64,000 nucleotides of DNA from Lingula anatina (lineage: Eukaryota; Brachiopoda; Lingulata; Lingulida; Lingulidae): the NCBI RefSeq assembly GCF_001039355.2, contig NW_019775673.1, forward strand, positions 186,001-250,000. The letters run 5' to 3'. The first letter of the stretch is position 1. Every line of letters begins with the position of its first letter. Made by a program: the position numbers and the translations under genes. Positions 1 through 11,633 of this stretch are shown here, in pieces. The notes below the pieces were generated by a model. That model did not search any database and had not been told where the DNA came from. It was given only the letters and a program-made list of their open reading frames with translations.

Positions 1-462
1 ACTTAAAATCCATGGCAATATCGGAATATCCATTTATCAAGACCCTCATATGGTGTTAAGTTTGATGGAGACATTCTTCCTATAAATTTTCTTACATATT
101 TATAAATAACCCATTGCATGCAACTCTAAATCAGAGTAACAGAAACTTATCACCTCTATCAGCCAAGATAATAAGGCACTAAATGTTCAACAATAAGGCT
201 GTCATGTGTTATGATGAACTCTTGATTCATTAAAAAGCATTTCATTTCTTCATCAAAAGGTTTGAGGTACAACTATAATGGCAAGATCAAACAACAGAAG
301 GAATCCATTTCGCTGCACTGAAGCACGAGACAAATTGTCTTTTTAATCATTAATATATGCATCACAACCTCTTCCTCCCCTTAACAGAATCAAAACTGAA
401 ATAAACAATTCAAAACAAATTCAATTAAAATACATAAATCTGCATCACAGGTATATCATAGG

Positions 463-677
463 GTGCATTCCCATAGATTTTAGATCGATCTATCGATCGA
501 TCCGTGGGGAGTCTCACTAGATTACTGTCAGATAATCCGGCTTAAATGTCCATCCTGCCTACTGCAAGCTGTAAGGGGGTTATTAACTTATGTGCCTGCT
601 CGGCTGACAGCTATTTGGCATGAACCCCCAGGGGTTAGGTCGATCTAGTAGGATCGATCTAATCTCTGGGAATGGGG
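463..677. mobile_element. Foldback MITE-like element, copy 1 of 3
   Basis: The ends are imperfect inverted repeats: the left end reads gcattcccatagatttta followed by a GATCGATC-rich stretch, and the right end has GATCGATC followed by ctctgggaatgg. The interior shares blocks with two other copies near 16.9 kb and 57.7 kb, such as gtggggagtctcacta, ccggcttaaatgtc and the tgctgtcag/ctgacag pair. There is no coding capacity. The boundaries are approximate because no clear target-site duplication could be assigned. It looks like a short non-autonomous DNA transposon; the superfamily is not assigned. Confidence 0.6.
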
Positions 678-1059
678 TCATAAATATCAAGTCAAATAAT
701 TTAAACAGTTCATCAAGATCTGCAGGAGCTGCATCTTTTGCAAATAACTATACTCATTAGTATTGACTATAGCTAGTTATTACACAAATCAAATAATCCC
801 TTTGGTTTTTCATATTCACTATTTTGCTAAGTATGAAAGATATACAAACATACTCTGGGGTGCAGATCCTCTCAATTTTTCCCTTATACCTTTCACCGTC
901 ATGCTTTACAAACTGTTAAAAAGTCAAGTGATTATCAAGCATTGAAAACTACTGAAGATCCATCAACTTGACTGCCAAAAAAGCCACCCTAAAATAACTT
1001 GTGTGGCATCTACTGTGAAAATACTGTGAAAATCATGCATATATAAAAGCGACACTGAC

Positions 1060-1759
1060 CAGCAGCCCAAGCATTGTCTTGCCATTTTGAGAGGGGATCA
1101 CAATTCTTCCTAGTTCTGTGTTCCGTGACTAAAAGAGGGATAAACTTGTTTTGAGCATTTTTATACATAGTGTTCCACGTAAACAATAGATCTTCAATTT
1201 TTTCTGGCTTATCTGAAGTGAAAAGTATTTACATTTAAACAGAGAGCATCATGTGAAGGCAAAGGATAAGACAAAACCCTAACACTCTGAACACTGCAAA
1301 AAGTTTTTTCTCCAGGATCCAGACAGGTTGAAAATTAATTTCAAACCTTTGGACGCATACTTCAGCACGCTCGGACTAGTCACTGCATTTTATCAATGAC
1401 CTAAGTATTGCAGTGTACATTACACTTGTTGATTTCCTCTGGCGTAATCGATGCAATGGCAATAAGTACAAAAACAGCGGCTAAATCTATAGAATACCGA
1501 TAATCTCCAAAAACACACCCTGATCATGTGCAAGCCTTGTGCACTCTTAAGACATGTATATAAACTACAGAGTCGGCGTTCGTGTCTCTTACTGACACCT
1601 CAAATTTCACAACACGTTTGACCCAGTTTACAAATACAGTAGCTGCAATGGGGGGGACTCCCTAGATACCACATTATTTACAAACTTACCAGTTACAAAG
1701 TTGTCATATGCTGCCTGTTTAGTATGAGCTTTAACGCTCTCTTGCGAGGTATTCACTTT
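1060..1759 (-). CDS. Two exons of an unrecognised protein (partial gene)
   Basis: Two minus-strand exons join in phase: 1759-1690 (acceptor ctag, donor gtaagt, ends phase 1) and 1212-1060 (acceptor cacttcag, donor gtcagt, ends phase 1). The first encodes about 23 residues including TKQAAYDNFVT. The second encodes 51 residues including KIEDLLFTWNTMYKNAQ and DPLSKWQDNAW. The composition is protein-like: amphipathic, helix-rich and aromatic-spaced. I do not recognise the family. A further phase-compatible exon could start at 734 (acceptor gcaaaag; reads ADLDELFKLFDLIF), but it would run into the neighbouring repeat, so it is left out. No start codon or stop is assigned; no ATG lies in the first exon, so a 5' exon is missing. 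The alternative is chance open frames with chance splice sites, which the phase match argues against. Confidence 0.45.
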
Positions 1760-3257
1760 CTAGCTGAATCCAGGTTGTAAAGTTGTAGTAGTAAGTGCAG
1801 TCTCCTTCCCTCACTTCGCCATTCACAATGCACTAATGCATGCTGGGAAACTAAGCTCACGCGGAAGGGAATTCCCGTAATTAGGTCACTAAATATAGAG
1901 CATGAAATCTGATCTAGATGCATACAAATCAAGTACAATTCTATCGCATTTTCTCAAAACAGACAGAGCCTAATCTCGTATAGTATTACACGGCAATTGA
2001 AAGGGCATTTAACAATGGGGCTTTCCCCGTCAATCAAGGGACAATGTATAGTTGACGTAGTTCGCGTGCCTGTAGTAGTACGTTTGTTTCCGATGATTTT
2101 CATTTATTTTTGAGAGTGGAGGACGTTATTTCTACAAAATGAAAAATCACATGAAAAGTTTTGCCTCTTTTTTGTTTTAAGCAGATAAGCCAGATTTACA
2201 TGCCATGAGTAACATTACCTTTATTTTCAGTTAATAGTAACAATATTCGTGACTGATTCTTCCTTCGTGCACTACAGTACTCAGTACATGTACATGTAGT
2301 CTTTGTTAGACTATTATCCCGAGGCGTGTAAAGTGAAAATACAAGAAATTCACGCAATGAAAAAAGTAGTAATAGAAATGTATATTTACAATAACTCATT
2401 GGACGGTGTAAGGTGTATCAGATTTTTAACCCAAGAAGGCAGAATTATAAAAAAATTGTTAAGAATGCCAGAAAAGAAAACTAACATTACATTTCCACAA
2501 TTACTTAATTTACAGGTACATGTACTAATACTAGTAGATTATAGTTGCAAAAGATGATGCTTACACTAAAGATTTTATTGCATTAATTCAAAATACTTTA
2601 TCCAATCATCCCTGATGAATAATACATTATCATCTCTAAAATGAGCTTTTGCACCCATTCTTGAAATTATGAGCCTCTGTATCCATTCTTGAGAGTATGA
2701 GCCACTGTTCCTATTCTATGAATATTACAACTGATGAAAATTTATATTAATGTCAATACCATATACTTTTTATCAAAAAAATAAGTGTTTCTTCTAATTT
2801 TGTGGAACAATAAAAACCATTTTGCTTACCAGTTTGAAAATACATACTGTAAGTAACTGAGATATGAAGCAAAAGTCTTGCTCAGTCTATAACTTCCTAA
2901 TTTTCTTTGAAGCACATAAGATAATAGCTCATAGTTGGCTCAGTGATACTCATAGATTGTTTAATTTCAAAGAGTTACTTGTCAACTATATATCATTTAC
3001 ATAAATTAAATCAGCTGCTGACACAATTCATGAATACTGTATGTTAACATACTGGAAATTAAAATGTCACTATGTAAAGAAAAAATTTACGTTGGATTCT
3101 TACTGAATCCCAAGGTTTATTTACAAATGCATACAAAGTTGCATATGGTTTCATATCTGTAAGTTGTTTTTATCAAATCAAATCTCCTGAGTGTATTCTT
3201 TTATTTTTATTTATTATTTTTATTATTATTATTTTTGTAAAATGGGCGTCTTCACGA
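1760..3257. other. Intergenic stretch, no gene seen
   Basis: About 1.5 kb between the unrecognised exons and the 3' end of the carboxyltransferase gene. It is AT-rich with only short open frames that lack splice or family support. The part just below 3258 is probably 3' UTR and flank of the minus-strand carboxyltransferase gene. Confidence 0.5.
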
Positions 3258-4838
3258 CTACATCCTGAACATTGGTTCTGTAGCTTCACTGGAAGGAGGA
3301 AGTGGTCCACTGACAATGTCCAAGCACTGTCCCAGTACCTGTAACATAAAACAGAAAGAAATAATAAAATGTATGCAGTTATGTAAGATATCTGTTTAAA
3401 AGATACTGGACTCCTTATCTGAAGTCGTACATGTACAAAGCATAAACAATCCAAACAAACACCAAAGATAAAAATAAATCTTTCTTTATTATTTACCTAT
3501 ACATGTAGTTGTTTTAAAAATAAGTATCAGTATCAAAATGCATTGCAGGAATGTATTTTCTTGTTTAAATTGATCATCTTCAAAGGTAACATTTTAATGA
3601 GATGCCCAAAGGATTTGTTTTCAACATCTTGAAGAGTGTAGCAAAGAGTGATCACCTTTCTTGAGTTCTGAGGTAAAATGACTCCATCATCCCATAATCT
3701 GGATGATGAATATAATGCTGACATTTTGGAGAGGACCTTTTCCTTTACTGATGCCTCCTGCTCTTTGGTAAAATCTGCTGCTGGCAACTAGAGTATAAAG
3801 TATCAAACTGATAAGTAAATATGTGAATTATTTAAGTAAAAGCCAACCTTAATTGAGGTGCGCTGTAATTTTTAGTTTATCAGAGACCAATAAACACATA
3901 TAACTGTGATCACACAAGCATAAATATATACAAATTGCTGAAAAAAAATCACACTAGTAAAATAATTGAGCCAGAATTATAACAATCTGGTGAAAAGAAA
4001 TCACATCTCTCCCTTTCAATATGTCAAATTGAATAATTGTCATTTAAAAACAGTCTAATGTAAATGTGAGCCCTGTACAAGATTGAATGAGTTCTAACAG
4101 ACCTCTGTACCCCTTTAAAATAGTTGGCAAAAAAGGCATAAATGCAATAACATCACTTTTCAAAGAAAATACCATAGAATTTCTCAAGAAAACCAACAGA
4201 AATGCCAATTATTCATAAACTACCACATACGTCCCAATTATGTATAAACTAATTTTTAAATGTTTGTTTAAGCAATGTTTCCTTCCAAGCACTCCCTGTG
4301 TAATTTATAAGTATGAATTACTGTACTATGTCTTATTCTGCTTACCTGGGTGATAGTGTTATTCAGTAGGTACTCCTCATTCTGTATACCAATAGATACC
4401 GTGGGCCACACAAAAAGAAAGTTTGGATCCATTGCACGACCAGCCTAAAAAACATCAACATTTACTTTAAGCATGATATGCTTTTCCTTCTGTGTGTCTT
4501 CTGTAAATTTGTGAACTTTCATCGAACTTAAAACTGACATTCATCTTTGTAGATAATTAATACAGTTTTTACAGACAAAATACTCAGGCCTTACTGTCAA
4601 CATAATAAATCGTCCTTAAAAGAAAGAAATATTGAAAATATATTATTTACCATAATTCTGGATAAAAGCAATTTTGGAACAGAGTTAAATGTAAAAACCA
4701 CCAAAACATGCCTTACCATCATGTAGTTTTCTGCTCCATAGCTCTGTCTCATTATCACAGTTATTTTGGGCACACTGACCACAGCCACTGCAGTTAGCAG
4801 TCTAGACTGACATTTCAGGGCACTTCCACCCGCCTCAT
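3258..4838 (-). CDS. MCCC2-like acyl-CoA carboxyltransferase, 3' four exons only
   Basis: Exons in reading order: 4838-4717, 4444-4346, 3787-3656, 3338-3258 (stop TAG). All have GT-AG sites and phases 1/0/0/0, giving about 144 C-terminal residues. The protein matches the C-terminal carboxyltransferase subdomain of the methylcrotonoyl-CoA carboxylase beta chain, a mitochondrial enzyme of leucine breakdown. Landmarks are TAVAVVSVPKITVIM, QSYGAENYMM, AGRAMDPNFLFVWP, YSSSRLWDDGVILP and the C-terminal MFRM, which aligns with the human FRM end. The family's glycine-rich GGSYGAGN region, which helps form the oxyanion hole, reads RQSYGAEN here, and other normally invariant residues differ. It is therefore a divergent paralogue rather than the orthologue. 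No upstream exons were found before the retrotransposon at 5.3 kb, so the gene is either truncated or has distant 5' exons. There is an N at 4995. Confidence 0.75.
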
Positions 4839-5301
4839 CTATACAATAAAAATATACCAGCAAACATATACATAATCAAGGAGAAGAATGGGTGGTAATT
4901 TTTTGTCATTCTCTTTGCTCTATTCTCCCCACCCCCCTCCCCCCAGCACACACCAAAGAAAACTCCTAGACGGTTTGACATAAATAAACAAGGCNCTTAT
5001 TTCAGGTTTTACGATAATGAAGATTAAAAAACTAAGCTTTAATGCTTAAGTAATATTTTGCACTTGCCAATGTTTTTAAGTGAATGATTGCAAAAATTAA
5101 AAAATACAAGTTAAATAGATTTCAATCATTTACAAGGAGTCTAGATTACGGTGAAGAGGAGCAGCGACTGTACTATAAGCGTATCCGTTTAATTTCCAGC
5201 ACCTCTTCTATAAAATACTTTTATCTGATTTGTTTGTGAAATAAACATCTTAGTTACAGAATATTGTTGCATACAGATTTTTGTTGAGAGTACTCAACAT
5301 G

Positions 5302-6181
5302 TTAATAATAATAATAATAATAATAATAATTTATTGTCATATTTATACAAGTATAAAATGAAAATTGGTATGATCTGTCGATAAAGTGTGATACAGTGGA
5401 ATTATTAAAATACATTTTGTTCATTAAAAATACGTACTGCTGATGGATAAAAACTATTTTTAGTGCGCGTGGAGGTTGCTTTTAATGACCGTAGTCGGCT
5501 TGTTGACATATGCATAAGAAGGCTATTCGCTGGGTGACCAGGGTCACCCATGATTGACTTCACTTTCTTGAGCACTCGTCTCGTATACAAACATTCAATA
5601 GACGGCAAGTCCCTACCTACAATGCGCCTGGCAATTTTTACTACGCGATTGAGGCGATTCTTGTCCTCTGCTGTAGCACTACCGTACCAGACGGTGAAAG
5701 ATTGTGTTAGTACACTCTCAATCACCGCCTGGTAAAATTTTGCCAGCAGTTCTTGGTTAACATAGAATGACCTCAATCGCCGTAGAAAGTAAAGTCTTTG
5801 CTGAGCTTTACAGACAATATCATCTATGTTAATGTGCCGTTTAAGATCATCAGAAATATGTATGCCAAGAAATTTGAAATGTCTGACTATTTCAACCTCA
5901 GAACCATTCAGCATAAGATGGCTAATTTCTGTTGAGTTTTTCCTAAAATCTACAATAATTTCTTTTGTCTTTTTAACATTAATCTCGAGGTCGTTTTCAG
6001 AGCACCATGAAACAAGGGCCGAAACTTGATTTCGATAGTCAGACTCGGAAGTGCTAATAAGGCCAGCGCAGGTGGTATCATCCGCAAACTTAACAATCAA
6101 ACAATCGGGATAAGAAGCAACACAGTCGGATGTAAACAGTGAATATAAGAGAGGCGAGATGACGCAGCCCTGAGGCTGCAA
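5302..6181 (-). mobile_element. 5'-truncated CR1/L2/Rex-type non-LTR retrotransposon (reverse transcriptase C-terminal part)
   Basis: An intact 258-codon minus-strand frame (6181-5405) encodes the distal half of a non-LTR reverse transcriptase. It begins at the PQGCVISPLLYSLF motif, then has the catalytic FADDT motif about 25 residues on. A thumb region follows with FKFLGIHI, YFLRRLRSF and VWYGSATAEDKNRLNRVV, and the C-terminus is typical of Rex1/CR1-like elements. A stop codon lies immediately before it, so the fingers region, endonuclease and ORF1 are missing (5' truncation). The 3' end has an AATAAA-like stretch running into an ATT repeat (5302-5330 on the plus strand), the microsatellite tail typical of CR1/L2 elements. 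The absence of stops or frameshifts suggests a fairly recent insertion. Confidence 0.85.
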
Positions 6182-6953
6182 ACTAATAAATGCAAACTAT
6201 TCTTCTCTCTATTCGCAAACAGCCCTAGAGGCTTTACGATATATTTTTGAAGAAAAAAGATGCAAATTTGTATACTTTTCTATACTGCTGCTATAGCAAC
6301 TAGAAGAAAAGTTTCAGAAGCGGGGCACGTCTCAATTACAAATAGTTTGTGCAAGGGCTTGCCAATGGATTTTTAAAGATGTAATCAACAATTCACGAAA
6401 TATTCAAATTTCCATAGAGACTTTCAAAAGCTAAAACTGGTTTTATGTTTGTTTTGAAAATAATAAGGGAACTTAGGCTATATGCACTAATGCCTTTTGG
6501 GAAGGCGACAGCATGACGTGACCTTCAAGTTAGTTTCGCTTTAGACTTTCCCCACAATAATTTCTTGAGGTAAAAAAGAGAATTGATAGCCAATATTTGT
6601 GCAAGATGAAAGCATACAATCACTTCAGTTTGATTGTTCTTATTGAATTAATCAGCTGTCGACAAATATTGACTGTTGACTGCAACAACAACAACGAATC
6701 GATTCAAATAAAATGTTAACATGCTTTTAGGACATTGCAATTTAATCTTAAAAAGAAAAACTCGAAGATGTTTTCAACAACACATTCTAAGAAAAATTCT
6801 TGAATAAAATGAAAGCACCAGATGATGAAATTCAAACGAAGTAAATTGTTTCCCCAGTGTCGAAAGCAATGTGAATTTTTTTTTATCTGTACAAACAGAG
6901 TAGGAGTTATCAAAAACCTCTTATCTTAATATTCGTAAGCAATCGCTCAGACT
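6182..6953. other. No gene seen
   Basis: AT-rich sequence upstream of the retrotransposon remnant. I saw no exon of the carboxyltransferase gene or of any other family here on either strand. Confidence 0.4.
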
Positions 6954-7203
6954 TGGATGTGGATGAGGGTGGTGAGGTGGCAGGAACGTGGCTATCTTCT
7001 TAACTGACCCAGTTATAGCAACATGTTGCGTATCAATAAAAGTTTATTTCAGCAGCTTTTCATTTCATATCCTTTTTTCATAACGTAAAGGATATATAGC
7101 GCTGTTAAAATAATTTTTTTATTGATAAGCAACAAGTTTTTATATCTTGATCGGTTAAGAAGATAGCCACGTTCTTGCCACCACCCCTGTCCGCATCATT
7201 TAA
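6954..7203. mobile_element. Foldback inverted-repeat element
   Basis: The left arm (about 6954-7048) contains gaacgtggctatcttcttaa and the right arm (about 7112-7203) contains its near-perfect reverse complement ttaagaagatagccacgttc. The similarity extends outward through the ccaccacc/ggtggtgg block and inward to a tatcaataaaa motif. The arms are about 90 bp and imperfect, separated by about 60 bp. There is no coding capacity. It is consistent with a MITE or the folded remnant of two opposed insertions. The ends are approximate. Confidence 0.6.
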
Positions 7204-8291
7204 GTCATACATTGCGCCTTATAGTAATGATAATACCCCTGGAAATTTCAACAATTTCAGCAAGTTTTAGCCTATCTAATCCTTTGGGAAAGTTACGATC
7301 TCCTCGAGTTTGCCAGTATTCATCTACGAGAATTACTCAAAATCCTGTAACACAGAACTCATTAAAAAAAATCTATGAATCTTAATTCTGTGGACAGTTT
7401 TGGAGATGGTTTACCTTGGTGATTGAAGGAAGTGTTGACATGTCCAAGAAAATCCTTTTTTTTTGCTATATTAAAGTGAACTTAGCGCGGAGGTCGCCAG
7501 ACGCGTAGGCAGGTTCCCGAGTCGGGTAATGACATATCGAGTTATTTTCATTTGGACAACAATTTTATTTTAAATTGTAATTGTTGTCGAAATGAAAATG
7601 AATTGTTCGCATCACGTCTTGCAAGGAGATGAATAAAGGGGCCTCCCCCTGCCTCCCCCCCCCCAATACAATACGCTCTTTTGCACGAAAGCAAGTTTTA
7701 AGTGCGTGTTCTAGATAGACTCTTCATGTTTACCGTCATCTTATAAAATATACAGTAGCAGAGTTGAGTTTTGGTATATATAAATTTCAGAGGACTTGTT
7801 TCACTTACATCTTGAAATATGTGCTATTTAAAGTAATGAATAAGAATATACTGAATACGATCTTGTTTATATCCTCTGTGCAACCTGTTTGTAAATACTT
7901 TCTTGGCATTTTATCAATTTGATTTGTTTCTAATTATAAAAATTTAAACTCCAACCTGTAACAGCTGCACGATTATCACAGATGAATACCGGTAGGCCTT
8001 TACACTAAAAAAATAGATGGTATTGAACGTGATAACACGACAGCCTTCAATTAATTTTGTATTATGCAAACACTAATAAATGCAACCGTTTTCGCAGAAA
8101 ATGAAAGAGGAACCGAAACTGGTTTAGTTCTTGGGTTATTTTTGTTTTATGGCCTCTTGCTAAGTATAGAGCATGCGTAGTAGTTCATAGTGAATCATTT
8201 GAGAAAAAGAGACCTTGATCAACGACGCATTATATTGGTGTCATCTAGTTTGAGTGGGATCTCACGGCTGTTTGATAATTTGACTTCGAAG

Positions 8292-10801
8292 ATGGACAAA
8301 AGAGTGTTACTACTGATTTTGGCGTGTGCTTTTTACCTTGTTCAAGGTAGGGATTACGCTGTTGCTTCGAAAATGTTTCAGCTTTTCTTGAGACAAGCTT
8401 GATTGTGAGCCAAACGGCAACCTTGGTATAAGGGGAGTTTGGGGAAAGTTATACCAGTGAAACACGATGGAATGCCAAGAAAAGGGTCGACCATCGCGTT
8501 AACTTTTATTTCAATATCCGAATTATTTCTTATTTCCCATTTCAATGTATGATTGTTGGTAACTCTTAGGGAAGTAAAGAAATACATGTGATTTGCAACC
8601 GTTAAGAATGTTCCAAGTCCTGCACGAACATATTATTTCAAATGGAACACAAAGGCACGAACACATGAATGTTACTAACGTAGCATTCTTATTGCGTCAT
8701 CAGTGACAACATTTGAAACACTTAAATATGGCTACCCTCTACCAGGTCACAGATGGGTTTTTCACTGGATATTCACAGGTATTTTTGTGACTCATTCATG
8801 ACACAATTCTCTGTGTGCAAGTGCAAGAGCTGAAGAAAAGGGCACATAATTAATCTGAGGTCCTGGTAAATGGTATATTATGTCGTAAAGATAAGAATTA
8901 TACAGGCATGTATGTTTATAAATACTGTACACCTGCNCTGATACTGTCGATGCGGAGTGATATAACGTCGTTTTCTCGCGCCAGGACGTAACGTCGGGCT
9001 CACATTTTGTAAAAAATTAAACTTGGTCGAAAAATGGCTATATACTTTAAATAAATGCATACTTAGCAAGTCTAATACGATATTATGATTGTGGGGTATG
9101 TAGATTTCATATTCACGTAGCCTTCTAATGAAATTTTGTCGTTTAGAGTGAGCTTGCGTTCGTCAAAGTCGCACTGAGCGGTAAAATTTGACCTTGGCAA
9201 CATCGTAACTTTGGCCACTATTCCTCAACTAGGGAGTGTGCGGGAAATTCCGGATAAGAGATAACGTATCTTTTAATCAATATTGTATGTATAAAAAATC
9301 ATTAAAATCCATCTTTGGAAAAAATTGTTGCAGAATTTTTTGTACCAAAAATCGTGCAAAATCCAGGTTTTGCGTCATCCATGACCCAAGACGGGCCCAA
9401 CTCGGCGTTTGTTTACATTTGCAGATGTACTTTATTTTGGCGATTATCACCGGTTATTTTGGATATTATTACAGTTTTCAATTGATAGTCAAACAATGCG
9501 TGTCAGTGAGTTTTATATCTAACTTGTAAATTTAATATTGTTGCACCTTCTTTTTCTATGCCCTACTACCGGTACATGTACCTTGCATATGTTTCAATGT
9601 TACTTATGAAATTATGTAGGTAATTGAACATTTCTGAGTCCAAAAATTAAGTTTAAAATAAAACAAAGTTGTTTTTCTTTATTTTGCACAGACAAATTCA
9701 TCGTTTCTTAAATGAATATTTTAAAGGGTTAACAACTGTTTTTATGAGATTCACATTTAAGAATAAATAGTGTAAAGAACCCATAGGAATACAATATATA
9801 TATTCCATTTTACCACCAAAATGGTAGTTTTCACAATTATTTAGGAAACTGTTCTTGCCATCCAATCACATGGTGGCTGTACTCTGTAATAATCTTTTGA
9901 AATATTAAAATAAATAAAAAAATTACAGTACAGATCGACTAATTTTGAATGTCAAAACTGATTCAGTACCCCAGTAACTATTGGTAAGAAGGGGGAAATT
10001 GTCATTTACTCCAGGAGAATCCATTTTGGGCTGATATGAACAGTTACCTCTTTTATATTCAATAAAAAATAGAGGGTAAAAAAACAACAGGATATAATTT
10101 TATTTTCAAAACAATGGTACAAGTATACATGCACAGGAAGTCCATATGCATTACCCTAGGTTCTAGATTCCGGTATTGCCAGCTCGATCTTGATTTCATA
10201 TATAACCCATAGTAGTAAAAGCGACTCCACCACAAGGTATATTTAGTAAGCTAGCTTTTACGTTGCTCTGACACTCAGGGTAATATGCATGGGCGCTAGT
10301 AAGAATTCACAAAGTGTGTAAAAATGTAAAAAATACATAAATAAAAACTTCCAAAATTAATATAAAATTTCCACTTTCATTGCACTAGGTTGAACTTAAT
10401 GACTTTTTTTTTTTTTTTTGCTGAAGAAATTTTCATACATGTTCCATCTTCAAATGCATTATCTCAAAATACATTAGCTATCCTTTTAAGACTTAAAATA
10501 AGAGAAAAATATGCTGATCACCAAGGACAATTTATGTCTTTATTCAAAACAGTTTCATATGCTTGTATTTGATATCTGATATTAAAATATGGGAATACAC
10601 TGTATGTAACTTGCTTCCTAAAAGGAAAAGTGCAAGCGCTGGAGAAAAGGGCACATAATTAATCTGAGGTCCTGGTAAATGGTATATTATGTCGTAAAGA
10701 TAAGAATTATACAGGCATGTATGTTTATAAATACTGTACACCTGTGTGATTATGCTAATCGCTGCCTGTACGTGTCGTATACGTGCTGTCAATGTCCGAA
10801 T

Positions 10802-10856
<55 letters not shown>

Positions 10857-11633
10857 TATTTATTTCAAGTCTAAAATCCATAAAATGTTCAATAGACTGT
10901 ACAACATAAAATACAAAGAAGTTTATAGATGAAAATGGTTAAGATATATATTATATAAATAAGAGCTAAACTAAATTGTAATAAACAGTATGAGTTCCTA
11001 TTGCTGCTAAAGCATATTTTTGTTTTAAATTTACTGAGTAGCATTGTTTGGTTAGAAATGTTCCTTTCGATAATCAACATGATTGGATTATTTTAACAAA
11101 AGTTCTTTTTTTACATTATTTTGACGATAAGCCTATTAAGTTCCAAACTGTGTATGCTAATAGAGCAGGTTCCTTTCAAAAACTGACATGTTCAGATAAT
11201 TTTTTTATTGAATTTTTTGGATTTTTTTAAAACATGTATTTTTGTGACGTTCGTCCTTTAACGGCCAAACTTTTATTTTACTTCAAAATTGCTTAATGAC
11301 TTTGTCTCTTTCCCCTTTTTTTAATAAAGTAGCTTTTTTGGTTGCTTGTTTGTTTGATGTGTGTATGTGTGTTTGTTAGCTTTGCTGTCTAGTTTTCATC
11401 ATCGTTTTTATAATAAATGTATACTAAAGAAGGAGAACGCTTGTTAACATTATGTTCATGAACAGAGTCAATCCCTTTTCCCTAATATCAGAAATATAAA
11501 TTTGTCAATTTTAGGGACAGAAGCAGTAAAATGTTACTCTTGCAACTCGGCTTCAAACGATAAGTGTGGTGCGTGGAGCTGGACGACCACCCTGTCACCT
11601 CCTCCTACCACCACCTGCATCGGATCATGCACG
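8292..11633 (+). CDS. Secreted Ly6/uPAR-type (three-finger) protein, first two exons
   Basis: Exon 1, 8292-8346, encodes M-D-K-R followed by a hydrophobic run (VLLLILACAFYLVQ), a clear signal peptide. It ends in phase 1 at a GT donor. Exon 2, 11515-11633, has acceptor tttag and donor gtaatt, continues in frame and ends in phase 0. Its start, VKCYSCNSASNDKC, is the classic first loop of an Ly6/uPAR domain (CxxC then C). It then has a proline/threonine-rich turn and two further cysteines (CIGSC). Proteins of this family are secreted or GPI-anchored with paired cysteines. The exon carrying the terminal CC and CN cysteines was not found before the calmodulin-like exon at 12352, so the gene is partial or broken here. 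The intron holds the direct repeat and an N, and another N lies at 11758. Confidence 0.45.
8819..8935 (+). repeat. 117-bp direct repeat, left copy
   Basis: Nearly identical (two differences seen near the start) to 10628-10744. The similarity ends at acctg, immediately before an N at 8937. It may be a segmental duplication, flanks of an inserted segment, or an assembly artefact joining two haplotypes. Confidence 0.8.
10628..10744 (+). repeat. 117-bp direct repeat, right copy
   Basis: Second copy of the 8819-8935 repeat in the same orientation, about 1.8 kb downstream. It is followed about 55 bp later by a long TAA microsatellite. Confidence 0.8.
10802..10857 (-). repeat. (TAA)n microsatellite, probable tail of a non-LTR element
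   Basis: An uninterrupted TAA repeat of roughly 55 bp. Read on the minus strand, the adjoining sequence ends in gacttgaaataaata followed by ATT repeats. This is the same arrangement as the 3' end of the CR1/L2-type element at 5.3 kb, so 10.8-11.2 kb may be a 3' UTR fragment of a related element. No reverse transcriptase motif is visible here. Confidence 0.6.
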
